64,000 nucleotides of DNA from Rhizobium sp. NZLR1 (GTDB taxonomy: Bacteria > Pseudomonadota > Alphaproteobacteria > Rhizobiales > Rhizobiaceae). The notes below the pieces were generated by a model. The model was not told the DNA's origin. It made no database searches and worked only from the letters and a program-made list of their open reading frames with translations. This document shows, one piece after another, positions 53,666-61,807 of the stretch. Made by a program: the position numbers and the translations under genes. The first letter of the stretch is position 1. Each line of letters opens with the position of its first letter. The stretch is from the NCBI RefSeq assembly GCF_017357385.1, contig NZ_CP071634.1:124001-188000 (forward strand), in the 5' to 3' direction.

Positions 53666-53848
53666 CTAGACGAGCGCGGTCGAAGAGCGGCCGCTGGCTG
53701 CGACGAGCGGGACGGAGAGGATATCGGACTGGCCGTCGTTCATGGCAACTTCCCCGGTTTCGCCATAAACAACCGGTGTATGTTCTGGTTCCCGGTTAAC
53801 GGGCGAGGGCTCAACTTTTTTGGGAAGCTTCAAAACTTGCAGCGTCAT
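53666..53848 (-). CDS. small hypothetical protein (60 aa)
   Basis: This 60-residue soluble protein begins MTLQVLKLPKKVEPSPVNRE; it is Pro- and Val-rich in the first half, with no membrane segment and no known family. AGAGG lies four bases ahead of the ATG at 53848. An upstream in-frame ATG at 53902 lacks a ribosome binding site. It is followed closely by the 57-residue membrane protein gene. Confidence 0.5.
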   Translation of the reverse strand: MTLQVLKLPKKVEPSPVNREPEHTPVVYGETGEVAMNDGQSDILSVPLVAASGRSSTALV

Positions 53849-53930
53849 CCGGCCTCTGTTCACCCCGCGTGGAAGCCCACCTTCCAATTCCATATAGCGC
53901 AACTAATTCAATCTTATGACGAAAACCATC

Positions 53931-53958
53931 AAAGGGCGCCGCGACGACGCCCTTTTTT
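53931..53958. terminator. bidirectional terminator-like hairpin
   Basis: GGGCG (53934-53938) and CGCCC (53948-53952) are flanked by AAA on one side and six T on the other. It lies 25 bases 3' of the DUF2934 gene on the minus strand and would separate it from the small genes downstream. Confidence 0.6.
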
Positions 53959-53982
53959 AATCCAAGTGCTCGGTATTCAGGT

Positions 53983-54237
53983 TCAGAGCGCCGTTTTGCG
54001 GCTCGCGGTCCGTTTCGGCGCCGGTGTCACGACGCCGTTGGTCTTGCTGCCGGCGACGCTGCGCTTCGCCTTGGGCTTGACTTCCTTCCCATCGGAAGAG
54101 GCAGCAGAGCCTTCGAGCGCTTCGCGCTCGTGTCGTGCCTGTTCCCAATGGATGGATTCTCGCCCGGTCGGATAGCCCTCTTCTTCCCAGAGGGCATATG
54201 CACGCTTTTTGATCCACTCGTCTCGAGTTTCTGCCAT
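53983..54237 (-). CDS. DUF2934 domain protein
   Basis: This 84-residue protein has its DUF2934 domain at residues 5-40 (WIKKRAYALWEEEGYPTGRE). A basic, Ala- and Lys-rich tail of about 40 residues resembles histone-like tails. Function is unknown; the family is common in rhizobia and other soil bacteria. GGAGATCAGCG precedes the ATG. A consensus EcfG-type promoter ends 33 bases upstream (54271-54295), so expression in stress or stationary phase is likely. Confidence 0.87.
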   Translation of the reverse strand: MAETRDEWIKKRAYALWEEEGYPTGRESIHWEQARHEREALEGSAASSDGKEVKPKAKRSVAGSKTNGVVTPAPKRTASRKTAL

Positions 54238-54270
54238 CGCTGATCTCCAGTCACATGATGCGGTCGTTCG

Positions 54271-54295
54271 AACGCGATACTGCCTGGATGGTTCC
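54271..54295 (-). promoter_or_regulatory. EcfG-type promoter of the DUF2934 gene
   Basis: On the minus strand, GGAAC (54295-54291), 16 bases, then CGTT (54274-54271), an exact consensus match. The -10 element ends 33 bases ahead of the ATG at 54237. Confidence 0.8.
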
Positions 54296-54380
54296 AGATG
54301 AACGGAGCTGTTTCAAGCGAAATCGCCCCCACAACCGGAAATATTTCGCAATGCAGCATAATAGGGTTGAGAAGAGGCGC

Positions 54381-55022
54381 TCAGCGCGCCCCAAACTCCG
54401 CCGCCTTGTGCAGATCTGACACGAACTCCAGCCGCAGCCTGTGCCGTTCTGCCTCGTCGCGAATGCGCAAGAGATAGGAGGGGTGGATGGTGACCAGCAC
54501 AGGCGAATGGTTTGCCGGCTGCAGAATATGGCCGCGCGCCGGCGTCAGCTTCACCTTCGGCCCGAGCAGCGCATAAACCGCGCTTGCGCCGAGCGCCACG
54601 ACGAGTTTCGGTTGCAGGATGTTGAGCTCGGCGCCGAGCCACCAGGCGCAACGCCGGATCTCGCCGGCATTGGGTTTTGCATGCAGCCGCCGTTTGCCCC
54701 GCGGCGTGAACTTGAAGTGCTTGACGGCATTGGTGACATAGCAGCGCTGGCGGTCGAGACCCGCCTCTTCCAGACAGTGATCGAGCAACTGGCCGGCGGG
54801 ACCGACAAAGGGCTTTCCGGTCAGATCCTCCCGATCGCCCGGCTGTTCGCCGACGAGGACGATCTCGGCTTTCCCTGGCCCTTCGCCGAAGACGATCTGC
54901 GTGGCGTTCCTGTAGAGATCACAGCGGGTGCAGCCTTCGGCCTGATGCCGCAGTTCGGCAATGCTGTCGGCATCGGCGACATCGAGCGCCAGGGCAGGAC
55001 CGACGGTTGCGGCTATGTTCAT
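54381..55022 (-). CDS. udgX: UdgX-family uracil-DNA glycosylase (uracil-DNA cross-linking)
   Basis: This 213-residue Fe-S protein of the family 4-like uracil-DNA glycosylase fold has the UdgX-type insert KRRLH at 110-114 (KRRIH in the founding member). The His of that loop bonds covalently to the abasic sugar after uracil removal. GEQPGD is at 58-63, HPSYLLR is at 180-186, and Cys31-x2-Cys34 plus later Cys residues serve the 4Fe-4S cluster. I prefer the ATG at 55022 (GAGG nine bases upstream) to 55037, because a stress-type promoter (55050-55074) ends too close to the latter. Repair role inferred from family. Confidence 0.88.
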   Translation of the reverse strand: MNIAATVGPALALDVADADSIAELRHQAEGCTRCDLYRNATQIVFGEGPGKAEIVLVGEQPGDREDLTGKPFVGPAGQLLDHCLEEAGLDRQRCYVTNAVKHFKFTPRGKRRLHAKPNAGEIRRCAWWLGAELNILQPKLVVALGASAVYALLGPKVKLTPARGHILQPANHSPVLVTIHPSYLLRIRDEAERHRLRLEFVSDLHKAAEFGAR

Positions 55023-55049
55023 GATGGCGATCCTCATCTCCTTGGGATC

Positions 55050-55074
55050 AATCGATCTGTGCCGGGATGGTTCC
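55050..55074 (-). promoter_or_regulatory. possible EcfG-type promoter of udgX
   Basis: On the minus strand, GGAAC (55074-55070), 18 bases, then TT (55051-55050). This fits the minimal GGAAC-N18-TT form, although the -10 reads GATT rather than CGTT. It lies 28 bases upstream of the preferred start at 55022. Confidence 0.5.
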
Positions 55075-55188
55075 TGCCCTCGCGATTGATCTCGCCAGCC
55101 TGGAAAATGATCACCGCGAAAAATTTCGCGTCATGGGAGAGAGCCGGCGCGATTGAACGCTGCCGTTTCGCGGCTATATTGGCCAGCG

Positions 55189-56652
55189 ATGTTCTATCTC
55201 CTGTCGACCTACTGGCCGCATATCCTCTTTGTTGTTTCGATCGCCATGGGGGCCGCGGCGGCGATCCATGCTGCCATGACCAAGGAGGAGGTGCGTGCGG
55301 CGATCGGCTGGGTCGGCGTCATCATCCTGTCGCCGATCATCGGTGCGGTGCTCTATGCGATTGCCGGCATCAACCGTATCCGCCGCAAATCGCTGAGCAT
55401 CCGCCGCGACGCGCTGCTGCTTGCGGCCGAAATCGACGAGTTGGAGACGTTCGATGCCGAGGCCGAGACGGTGATCAGCCAGTTCGGCCGCCGCTTTGCG
55501 GCGCTGCAGACGCTCGGTGACCGGGTGACGCGCAATCCGCTGACCTCAGGCAATACGATCGACGTGCTGGAGACCGGCGACGAGGCCTATGCGGCGATGA
55601 AATCGATCATCGACGAGGCGGCGCGCAGCATCCTGCTTGAAACCTATATTTTCGACCGCGACGTCGTCGGCCTTCGCATCGCCGATGCGCTGATTGCGGC
55701 GGTAAAGCGCGGCGTCGAGGTCCGGGTGCTGATCGATGCGGTCGGAGCGCGTTATTCGGTGCCGAGCATTCTCGGCCATCTCCGGGAGGGCGGCGTCACC
55801 GTCGCCGTCTTCAACGGCAACGTCATCATGGGCTTGCGGCTGCCCTATGCCAATCTGCGCACCCACCGCAAGATCCTGATCGGAGACGGGAAGATCGCGC
55901 TGACAGGCGGAATGAACATCCGCGCGGGTTTCAGCGAGGAGGCGACGGGTGAGAGTTTTGCTCACGACACGCATTTCAGCGTCACCGGCCCAGTGGTTGC
56001 CGACCTTTTCGATCTTGCCGCCGAAGACTGGCGCTTTTCCACGCAGGAGCTGTTGAACGGCGAGGCCTGGCGCATCGAACCGCCGCAGCGCAGCCCCGGC
56101 GATCCGATCCTGATGCGCGTCGTCGCCTCCGGGCCGGATCGCAGCGTCGAGACCAACCACAAGATGCTGATGGGCGCCTTTTCCGTGGCGCGCCAATCGA
56201 TCCGCATCATGTCGCCCTATTTCCTGCCGGACCGCGAACTGATCAGCGCCCTGGTGACGGCTGCGCGGCGCGGCGTCGAAGTCGATATCGTCGTTCCCTC
56301 AGTCAACAACCTGGTGCTGGTCGACCGGGCGATGACGGCGCAATTCGATCAGATCCTCAAGAATTACTGCCGCATCTGGCGCTCGACCGGCAACTTCAGC
56401 CATTCGAAGCTGCTGACGATCGACGGCACCTGGGCCTATGTCGGCTCTTCCAATCTCGATCCGCGTTCGCTGAGGCTGAATTTCGAGGTCGATCTCGAAG
56501 TGCTGAACGAGGGTTTTGCCGGCGAGATCGACGAGCATATCGAGGAAACCCTGAAATCGGCAACGCTGGTGACGCTGGACGGTTTGCGGGCGCGACCCTT
56601 CCCGGTGCGGTTGCTCGAGAAGGTGCTATGGCTGGGCTCACCCTATCTCTGA
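55189..56652 (+). CDS. cls: cardiolipin synthase (phospholipase D type)
   Basis: This 487-residue inner-membrane enzyme joins two phosphatidylglycerols into cardiolipin. Two N-terminal helices (5-30 and 40-62) precede two phospholipase D domains with HKD motifs: THRKILIGDGKIALTGGMN (about 225-243) and SHSKLLTIDGTWAYVGSSN (about 404-422). The start at 55189 (MFYLLSTYWPHILF) is chosen because the longer frame adds a short unlikely leader. It is divergent from udgX and followed by an EEP-fold gene 94 bases downstream. Confidence 0.92.
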   Translation: MFYLLSTYWPHILFVVSIAMGAAAAIHAAMTKEEVRAAIGWVGVIILSPIIGAVLYAIAGINRIRRKSLSIRRDALLLAAEIDELETFDAEAETVISQFGRRFAALQTLGDRVTRNPLTSGNTIDVLETGDEAYAAMKSIIDEAARSILLETYIFDRDVVGLRIADALIAAVKRGVEVRVLIDAVGARYSVPSILGHLREGGVTVAVFNGNVIMGLRLPYANLRTHRKILIGDGKIALTGGMNIRAGFSEEATGESFAHDTHFSVTGPVVADLFDLAAEDWRFSTQELLNGEAWRIEPPQRSPGDPILMRVVASGPDRSVETNHKMLMGAFSVARQSIRIMSPYFLPDRELISALVTAARRGVEVDIVVPSVNNLVLVDRAMTAQFDQILKNYCRIWRSTGNFSHSKLLTIDGTWAYVGSSNLDPRSLRLNFEVDLEVLNEGFAGEIDEHIEETLKSATLVTLDGLRARPFPVRLLEKVLWLGSPYL

Positions 56653-56746
56653 AGGATTATTTGTGATCGGACATGGCAAGTTCCCGTTGCCCTCCTATAC
56701 TGCGGAGAGAAGCCCTTTTTGATCAACGGAATGACTGCGCCTTCCG

Positions 56747-57565
56747 ATGCACGCCAGAAAAGTCAATCTTCCCGCCAGCATTCTCGCTTCGATCAGGAGC
56801 AGGAAAAAGCGGCTCGACCCGGCCTATACGGAGACAAGACCGCGCAGCGCCGGAACGCTGATCGCCTCCTATAACGTGCACAAGTGCATCGGCACCGACC
56901 GTCGCTTCGATCCGGAGCGTACCAGCCGGGTGATTCATGAAATCGGTGCCGACGTCATCGCCCTGCAGGAGGCCGATACGCGCTTCGGCGAGCGCACCGG
57001 CATTCTCGATCTCGGCCGGCTGGAACGGGAAACCGGGCTGATCCCGGTGCCGATTGCGGGCATGGCCAAGGCGCATGGCTGGCACGGCAATGTCGTGCTC
57101 TTCAAGAAGGGGCTGGTGCATGACGTGCACCAGGTCAAGCTGCCGGGGCTGGAGCCGCGCGGCGCGCTGGTCGCCGAAATCGAGCTCGAAGAGGGCGGGG
57201 TGCTGCGCATCATCGCCGCGCATTTCGGCCTGCTGCGCCATAACAGAGCCCAGCAGGCCCGAATGCTGGTCGACCTCATCAACGACAGGCAGGAGATGCC
57301 GACCATCCTGCTCGGCGACCTCAACGAATGGCGGCTCGGCGACCGCTCGTCCCTCAACACCTTCCAATCCGCCTTCGGAGAACTGCCGCCTGCCGTCCCC
57401 AGCTTCCCCGCCGGCCTGCCGCTCCTCGCCCTCGACCGCATCATCGCCAACCGCAAGGGGATCATCTCGGAGGTGGAAGCGCATGACACGCCGCTGGCGC
57501 GTATTGCCTCGGATCATCTGCCGATCAAGGCGCTGATCGATCTGGGGCCGGCAGCCGGCGGCTAA
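56747..57565 (+). CDS. endonuclease/exonuclease/phosphatase (EEP) family protein
   Basis: This 272-residue enzyme of the DNase I/sphingomyelinase fold has Asn in IASYNVHKCIG (about 45), Glu in VIALQEADTR (about 75), and LLGDLNEWR (about 187-195). The final SDHLPIKALI carries the Asp-His pair. Residues 1-30 are basic and probably a flexible leader. No signal peptide is found. The pairing with cardiolipin synthase hints at a phosphodiesterase acting on lipid head groups, but a nuclease is equally possible. Confidence 0.85.
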   Translation: MHARKVNLPASILASIRSRKKRLDPAYTETRPRSAGTLIASYNVHKCIGTDRRFDPERTSRVIHEIGADVIALQEADTRFGERTGILDLGRLERETGLIPVPIAGMAKAHGWHGNVVLFKKGLVHDVHQVKLPGLEPRGALVAEIELEEGGVLRIIAAHFGLLRHNRAQQARMLVDLINDRQEMPTILLGDLNEWRLGDRSSLNTFQSAFGELPPAVPSFPAGLPLLALDRIIANRKGIISEVEAHDTPLARIASDHLPIKALIDLGPAAGG

Positions 57566-57591
57566 GTGCGAAATTCCCGCAGCAGAATCCG

Positions 57592-58467
57592 CTACCGGCG
57601 CTGCGTTGTAGTTGTTTCCAGCGCAAAGTCGCGGTATTGGTGCAGAGGTCGGCCAAGCAATGCAGTCAGGCGCGCCACATCGCCGGCCTCGGGAAGCATC
57701 CCGTCGGTCATAAATCGTTCGCCCATCAGACGCATGTCGTAGGCCATCCAGGCTGGTACGAACTGCTTCAGATTCTGCTCGAAGCCTTCAGTGTTGTCGC
57801 CGCCGTAGTTGATCGAGCGGGCAAGCACGTCTGACCAGATGGCGGCAATATCCGTTCCGGTCAACACCTGTGGGCCGACAAGGTTAATCCGGTCGATTGG
57901 GAGCGGCTCTGAGGCATTTTCACGACGCAGCAGCTCAAGGGCAGCAATTTCGGCGATATCACGAACGTCGATCATGGCAAGGCCTTTGGGGCCGATCGGC
58001 ATCGTGTAAGCGCCGTACCCGGTAATGACGTCCTTCACCATCAGATCGTTCTGCATGAAGTAGGCCGGACGGAGGATTGTGGCCTTGAAATCCATCTGCT
58101 CGATCATTCGCTCGACGCTGAACTTGCCAGCGAAATGCGGTACGTTCACGTAGACGTCGGCATGGATCACGGAGAGGTAGACGATGCGCTCGATGCCAGC
58201 CGATCGGGCGACGTTCAGCGCGATGAGGGCCTGCGTGAATTCGTCCGGCACGACCGCGTTCAAAAGGAACAAGGTGGAAACGCCGGACATGGCGGTGCGT
58301 AGCGAATCGACATCGAGAAAGTCACCCTGGACGACGGACACACCGTCCGGAAACGTGGCTTTCGATGGGTCGCGAGCGAGGGCGCGAACATCCGCACCGC
58401 GCTTGACAAGGTGTTCGACGACTTGACGGCCAATGTTGCCTGTAGCGCCGGTAACGAGAATAGTCAT
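57592..58467 (-). CDS. NmrA-like NAD(P)-binding oxidoreductase / epimerase-type protein
   Basis: This 291-residue atypical short-chain dehydrogenase starts MTILVTGATGNIGRQVVEHL, with the GATGNIG nucleotide site of the NmrA group. It lacks the canonical Tyr-x3-Lys catalytic pair. Relatives include NAD(P)H-quinone reductase-like (QorB) enzymes and redox sensors. It is divergent from a LysR gene with a palindrome in the gap, so the LysR protein probably controls it. AGGAGAAAC precedes the ATG. Substrate unknown. Confidence 0.86.
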   Translation of the reverse strand: MTILVTGATGNIGRQVVEHLVKRGADVRALARDPSKATFPDGVSVVQGDFLDVDSLRTAMSGVSTLFLLNAVVPDEFTQALIALNVARSAGIERIVYLSVIHADVYVNVPHFAGKFSVERMIEQMDFKATILRPAYFMQNDLMVKDVITGYGAYTMPIGPKGLAMIDVRDIAEIAALELLRRENASEPLPIDRINLVGPQVLTGTDIAAIWSDVLARSINYGGDNTEGFEQNLKQFVPAWMAYDMRLMGERFMTDGMLPEAGDVARLTALLGRPLHQYRDFALETTTTQRR

Positions 58468-58495
58468 AGGGTTTCTCCTGTTAAATTGATTGACA

Positions 58496-58546
58496 TGTCC
58501 AATGTGTGTGGTTCACTGACGGTGCGATAGACGGATAATTTGGACA
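58496..58546. promoter_or_regulatory. candidate LysR-type operator
   Basis: TGTCCAA (58496-58502) and TTGGACA (58540-58546) form a perfect inverted repeat across the divergent gap. TGTGTG and CACAC stretches lie beside or within the arms. Position and symmetry suit a LysR regulator controlling the oxidoreductase and itself. Confidence 0.55.
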
Positions 58547-58570
58547 CACTATCTCACTGATGGGACACCT

Positions 58571-59461
58571 ATGGATCTTCTTGCGCTTGCTGATTTTAAT
58601 TTAGTCGCCCGCCACGGGGGGGTCGGCAAAGCCGCAAGAGCGACCGGAAGGCCCAAAGCAACACTGTCCCGCCGCGTCGCAGAGTTGGAAAGCAGCCTTG
58701 ACCTTCGGCTGTTTGAGCGGGGCGCGCGGAACCTCAAACTGACCGAAGAGGGGCGTGCGCTTTTCGAGCGGACAGGGAGATTGCTCGCCGAACTCGACGA
58801 GACCACGTCGGCGATCGCATCCGGCGGCCAAACACCCAAAGGAAAGCTGCGCATTAGTGCGCCTGTGCTTTTTTCTCAGAGCGCGATGGGTAAAATCGCA
58901 GCTCAATTCGCACTGAAATATCCCGAGGTACGGCTGGAGGTCACATCCGAGGATCGACCTGTCGACATGATCGAGGAAGGTTACGATCTGGTCATTCGGG
59001 TCAATCCAGATTCTGATGAAAGCCTGATCGGGCGAGCATTTCTTCGGGATCGGCTTGTCGTCGTAGCAAGCCCCGACCTGCCGCGTCCAACAAAAGATTC
59101 TGTCGCTCCTGGCGTCATACGTGGGGCGGGCGAGCAACAAACATGGCGCCTGAAGACACCCAATGGTCTCTCCTCGATTTCAATCGATCCTGTACTCGGT
59201 CTCGCATCTCTTATCATGGTCAGGGATGCGGCACGTATCGGTGTCGGTGCGGCACGTCTTCCTATCTCGTTGGTGGCGCAAGATATCACTGACGGGAGGT
59301 TGGTGAATTGGGGCGATTTCGACGGTCCCGAGATAGCCTTATGGACGTTGTATCCCTCTCGCCGACTGCTAAGCCCAAAAGTCTCCGCGTTCCTGGATTT
59401 TCTAAAACAGGCTTTTCCAAACGGAACACCTGACGAACTGGCCGCCTTTATCGCCAGATGA
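58571..59461 (+). CDS. LysR-family transcriptional regulator
   Basis: This 296-residue regulator has a winged helix at residues 3-60 (FNLVARHGGVGKAARATGRP, then KATLSRRVAELESSL). The periplasmic-binding-like effector domain (about 90-290) includes GKLRISAPVLFSQ. It is of the group that controls linked quinone or aldehyde oxidoreductases. It is divergent from the NmrA-like gene and upstream of a quinone-oxidoreductase-like gene at 59806. GGGACACCT lies ahead of the ATG; the ribosome binding site is poor. Confidence 0.88.
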   Translation: MDLLALADFNLVARHGGVGKAARATGRPKATLSRRVAELESSLDLRLFERGARNLKLTEEGRALFERTGRLLAELDETTSAIASGGQTPKGKLRISAPVLFSQSAMGKIAAQFALKYPEVRLEVTSEDRPVDMIEEGYDLVIRVNPDSDESLIGRAFLRDRLVVVASPDLPRPTKDSVAPGVIRGAGEQQTWRLKTPNGLSSISIDPVLGLASLIMVRDAARIGVGAARLPISLVAQDITDGRLVNWGDFDGPEIALWTLYPSRRLLSPKVSAFLDFLKQAFPNGTPDELAAFIAR

Positions 59462-59805
59462 TGAGAGGGCAGCTTTCGGGCCTGAATGTCGTTCAGACCA
59501 TAATTGCCCACTGCTTAATAATAAGACTAAACGCGTTGCAGAAGCGGTTAATACAGACATCGTCCAATCTGAGTGAGACTTTCAGAGGCGTACTTCGTCC
59601 CGAATCCTATCCCCTAAGGGGGCACACTTCACCAGCAGATAATCAGACAATGTCGAGCATGCCAACTGGTGGCTAGCGCCACGGTCTGCCGAATCAAAGG
59701 CACGCCTGAAGACGATGTGTCTCTTCTGCGAGACGGACTGTCCCATTGCGACGACTTGTGGCTCAAATTTTGGACTCATATCTTTCACCCCAGAAGGAGA
59801 TCCAC
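59462..59805. other. intergenic stretch upstream of the quinone-oxidoreductase-like gene
   Basis: No convincing gene is present; short frames on both strands lack ribosome binding sites. It presumably carries the promoter of the gene at 59806. No clear repeat seen. Confidence 0.5.
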
Positions 59806-60786
59806 ATGAACAATTCGCCTGATTTCGAACCCACCGATCCAAACACTACACCGCTTGCCACCGGCCGGGCCTTACGTCTTCAAGCCTATGGCGGGCCCGA
59901 ATCCCTGACAGTCGATAGGGTATCCTCGCCCGAGCCGGGCCCGGGCGAGGTCTTGGTGTCGGTCAAGGCCGCCGCAGTAAACGGCATCGACTGGAAAATC
60001 CGTGAAGGCTATCTCCGCGAGCGCTTCAAGCTAACCCTGCCCGCGACGCTTGGCATCGAAATGGCCGGCGTCGTGCTTCGGACCGGCCACGGCGTCACAG
60101 GCGTGAAGGCTGGGGATCGGGTCATGGCCGCCCTCGGTGGCGTCGGAGCCTACGCCGACCATCTTGTCATCGAGGCCGGCAAACTCGTCCAGACCCCGGA
60201 GGGCCTGTCTGACGTCCAGGCTGCAGCTATCCCAGTGGCCTCTATGACGGCTTGGCATGTCATTCAGGCCGCGGATCTCGACCTGTCTGGACAGCGGGTG
60301 CTGATTCAGGGTGCGGCTGGCGGGGTGGGCGGCTTTGCCGTTCAGTTCGCCAAATCGGCGGGAGCGTTCGTCTATGCCACTGCCTCGACCACAAGCCTTC
60401 TGCATGTGGAAGCCCTGGGTGCAGACGAGGTGATCGATTACCGCCATCAGACCCTGGAGCACCTCACAGGCAAGATCGACTTCGTCGTCGATCTGGTCGG
60501 CGGCAAGGTTCTGGACCCATCTTGGGCGCTGTTGTCATCTAACGGCCTGCTCGTGAGCATCGCGGCACCAGACGTCGCATCGCGTGCGCCGGATGGTCGG
60601 CGGGGCGTCTTTCTGTCGAATAAGCCCGACACCTCGCGTCTGGCTGCCATCGCTCAGCAGGTCGACGCGGGCACTTTGCAATCGACAATCGCCGAGGTAG
60701 TCGGGTTCGATGATCTTGCCTCTGCAATCGAGCGCAATCGTACCGGCCACGCGCCGGGTAAGATCGTCGCAGACCTCACCCGCTGA
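59806..60786 (+). CDS. NADP-dependent quinone oxidoreductase-like protein (zinc-free MDR family)
   Basis: This 326-residue medium-chain dehydrogenase/reductase has a catalytic GroES-like domain at 20-130 (GPGEVLVSVKAAAVNGIDWK). Its Rossmann domain follows, with the nucleotide motif LIQGAAGGVGGFAVQFAKSA near 165-184. The zinc-ligand Cys residues of alcohol dehydrogenases are absent, as in quinone or enone reductases. AGAAGGAGATCCAC precedes the ATG at 59806. With the nearby NmrA-like and LysR genes it could form a response to quinones or reactive aldehydes; this is inference. Confidence 0.88.
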   Translation: MNNSPDFEPTDPNTTPLATGRALRLQAYGGPESLTVDRVSSPEPGPGEVLVSVKAAAVNGIDWKIREGYLRERFKLTLPATLGIEMAGVVLRTGHGVTGVKAGDRVMAALGGVGAYADHLVIEAGKLVQTPEGLSDVQAAAIPVASMTAWHVIQAADLDLSGQRVLIQGAAGGVGGFAVQFAKSAGAFVYATASTTSLLHVEALGADEVIDYRHQTLEHLTGKIDFVVDLVGGKVLDPSWALLSSNGLLVSIAAPDVASRAPDGRRGVFLSNKPDTSRLAAIAQQVDAGTLQSTIAEVVGFDDLASAIERNRTGHAPGKIVADLTR

Positions 60787-60847
60787 TTACTATTCTCGCG
60801 CTCTTCATTCCGACTGAGGCCCTACATCCTTACCGGAAGGCGTTCTC

Positions 60848-61006
60848 ATGAGCGACGCCGTGTTCAAGCCCATCCTCTACCTGCTGCATGGCTGCCCCCT
60901 TCTGGGTGATTCTCCCGATCTCCGAATATCTTACGAGGGTTTTTTCGAAAGTTCTCCAATATTGTCCGGAAATTCTGAGCAACTCGACACCAACAACACC
61001 CCTTGA
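60848..61006 (+). CDS. uncertain short ORF (52 aa), possibly a truncated gene
   Basis: The 52 residues begin MSDAVFKPILYLLHGCPLLG, and CGGAAGG lies seven bases ahead of the ATG. The first 16 residues faintly resemble the N terminus of glutaredoxin/GST-like proteins; the rest resembles nothing. It may be a remnant cut off by a deletion. Confidence 0.25.
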   Translation: MSDAVFKPILYLLHGCPLLGDSPDLRISYEGFFESSPILSGNSEQLDTNNTP

Positions 61007-61084
61007 CGCCTCCCCCACTTTGAGAAATGCTAAGATGTCAGACCAATTCAAGAGCCTGACTGCCTGATAAGAAAATGGGGAACC

Positions 61085-61807
61085 ATGAAGGCAAATCGTA
61101 GCGATAGGCCGGTGATCCGGCCGCTTCCCGCCATGGACCGCGCGCGTCAGGTGACCGACGCGCTGGCGGATTATGTTGAGGAAGCGCGGCTGCAGGCGGG
61201 AGACCGGCTGCCGACCGAGCGTGAGCTGATGGCGGCTCTTGCCGTCGGGCGTTCGACCATTCGCGAGGCGATCCGTCACTTTCAGGCGCTGGGCGTTATC
61301 GAGACGCGCAAGGGCAGCGGCACCTATCTGCTGAAGCCGGTGTCCAGAGCGACGATCCATATGCCGCTGTCGTTCGATGCAGTGCATCTGCGCGATGCGC
61401 TGCTGCAGACGCTGGAAGTTCGCCGCGGCATCGAATGCGAAGCGGGCATGGTCGCGGCCCGCCGGCGCACGGCGAAGGATCTGGTCGTCATCGAAGAGAA
61501 ACTGAACGCCATGGAGCACGTGCACCTGGAGAAGGGCACCTCCGGGCCGGAGGATCTGGCCTTCCATCTCGCCGTCTACGACGCCACCCACAATCCGCTG
61601 TTTCGCCAGTTGCTCGAGCAGATGCGCGAGACCTTCGAGCGCTTCTGGGAACATCCCTTCGACCGGCAGGATTTCGCCCGCCGGTCCTTCCCTTTTCACC
61701 GCACCCTTTTCAACGCGATCGCGGCCGGGGATGCCGAGGCGGCGCGCGTGGAAACATTGAAAATTCTCGATATCGTCGAGGAAGACATCAAGGAAATGTC
61801 CAAATGA
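61085..61807 (+). CDS. GntR/FadR-family transcriptional regulator
   Basis: This 240-residue regulator has an N-terminal winged helix (about 15-80, RLPTERELMAALAVGRSTIR). An all-helical FCD effector domain (about 95-235) follows, with metal-ligand-type His and Asp residues (AFHLAVYDATH). Such proteins usually repress a linked catabolic operon until a small acid or sugar derivative binds. An imperfect FadR-like site (TGTCAGACCA, 61036-61045) lies 40 bases upstream. The stop overlaps the next ATG (ATGA), so it is part of the operon it probably controls. Confidence 0.88.
   Translation: MKANRSDRPVIRPLPAMDRARQVTDALADYVEEARLQAGDRLPTERELMAALAVGRSTIREAIRHFQALGVIETRKGSGTYLLKPVSRATIHMPLSFDAVHLRDALLQTLEVRRGIECEAGMVAARRRTAKDLVVIEEKLNAMEHVHLEKGTSGPEDLAFHLAVYDATHNPLFRQLLEQMRETFERFWEHPFDRQDFARRSFPFHRTLFNAIAAGDAEAARVETLKILDIVEEDIKEMSK

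Noticed and set aside
53768..53792. Sixth EcfG-like site (GGAAC-N16-TGTT)
   Set aside because: It lies inside a small ORF and more than 100 bases before the next start; too weak to list as a promoter.
61036..61045. FadR-type operator TGTCAGACCA ahead of the GntR gene
   Set aside because: Only imperfect agreement with TGGT-N3-ACCA and a single copy; mentioned in the gene entry but not listed as a site.
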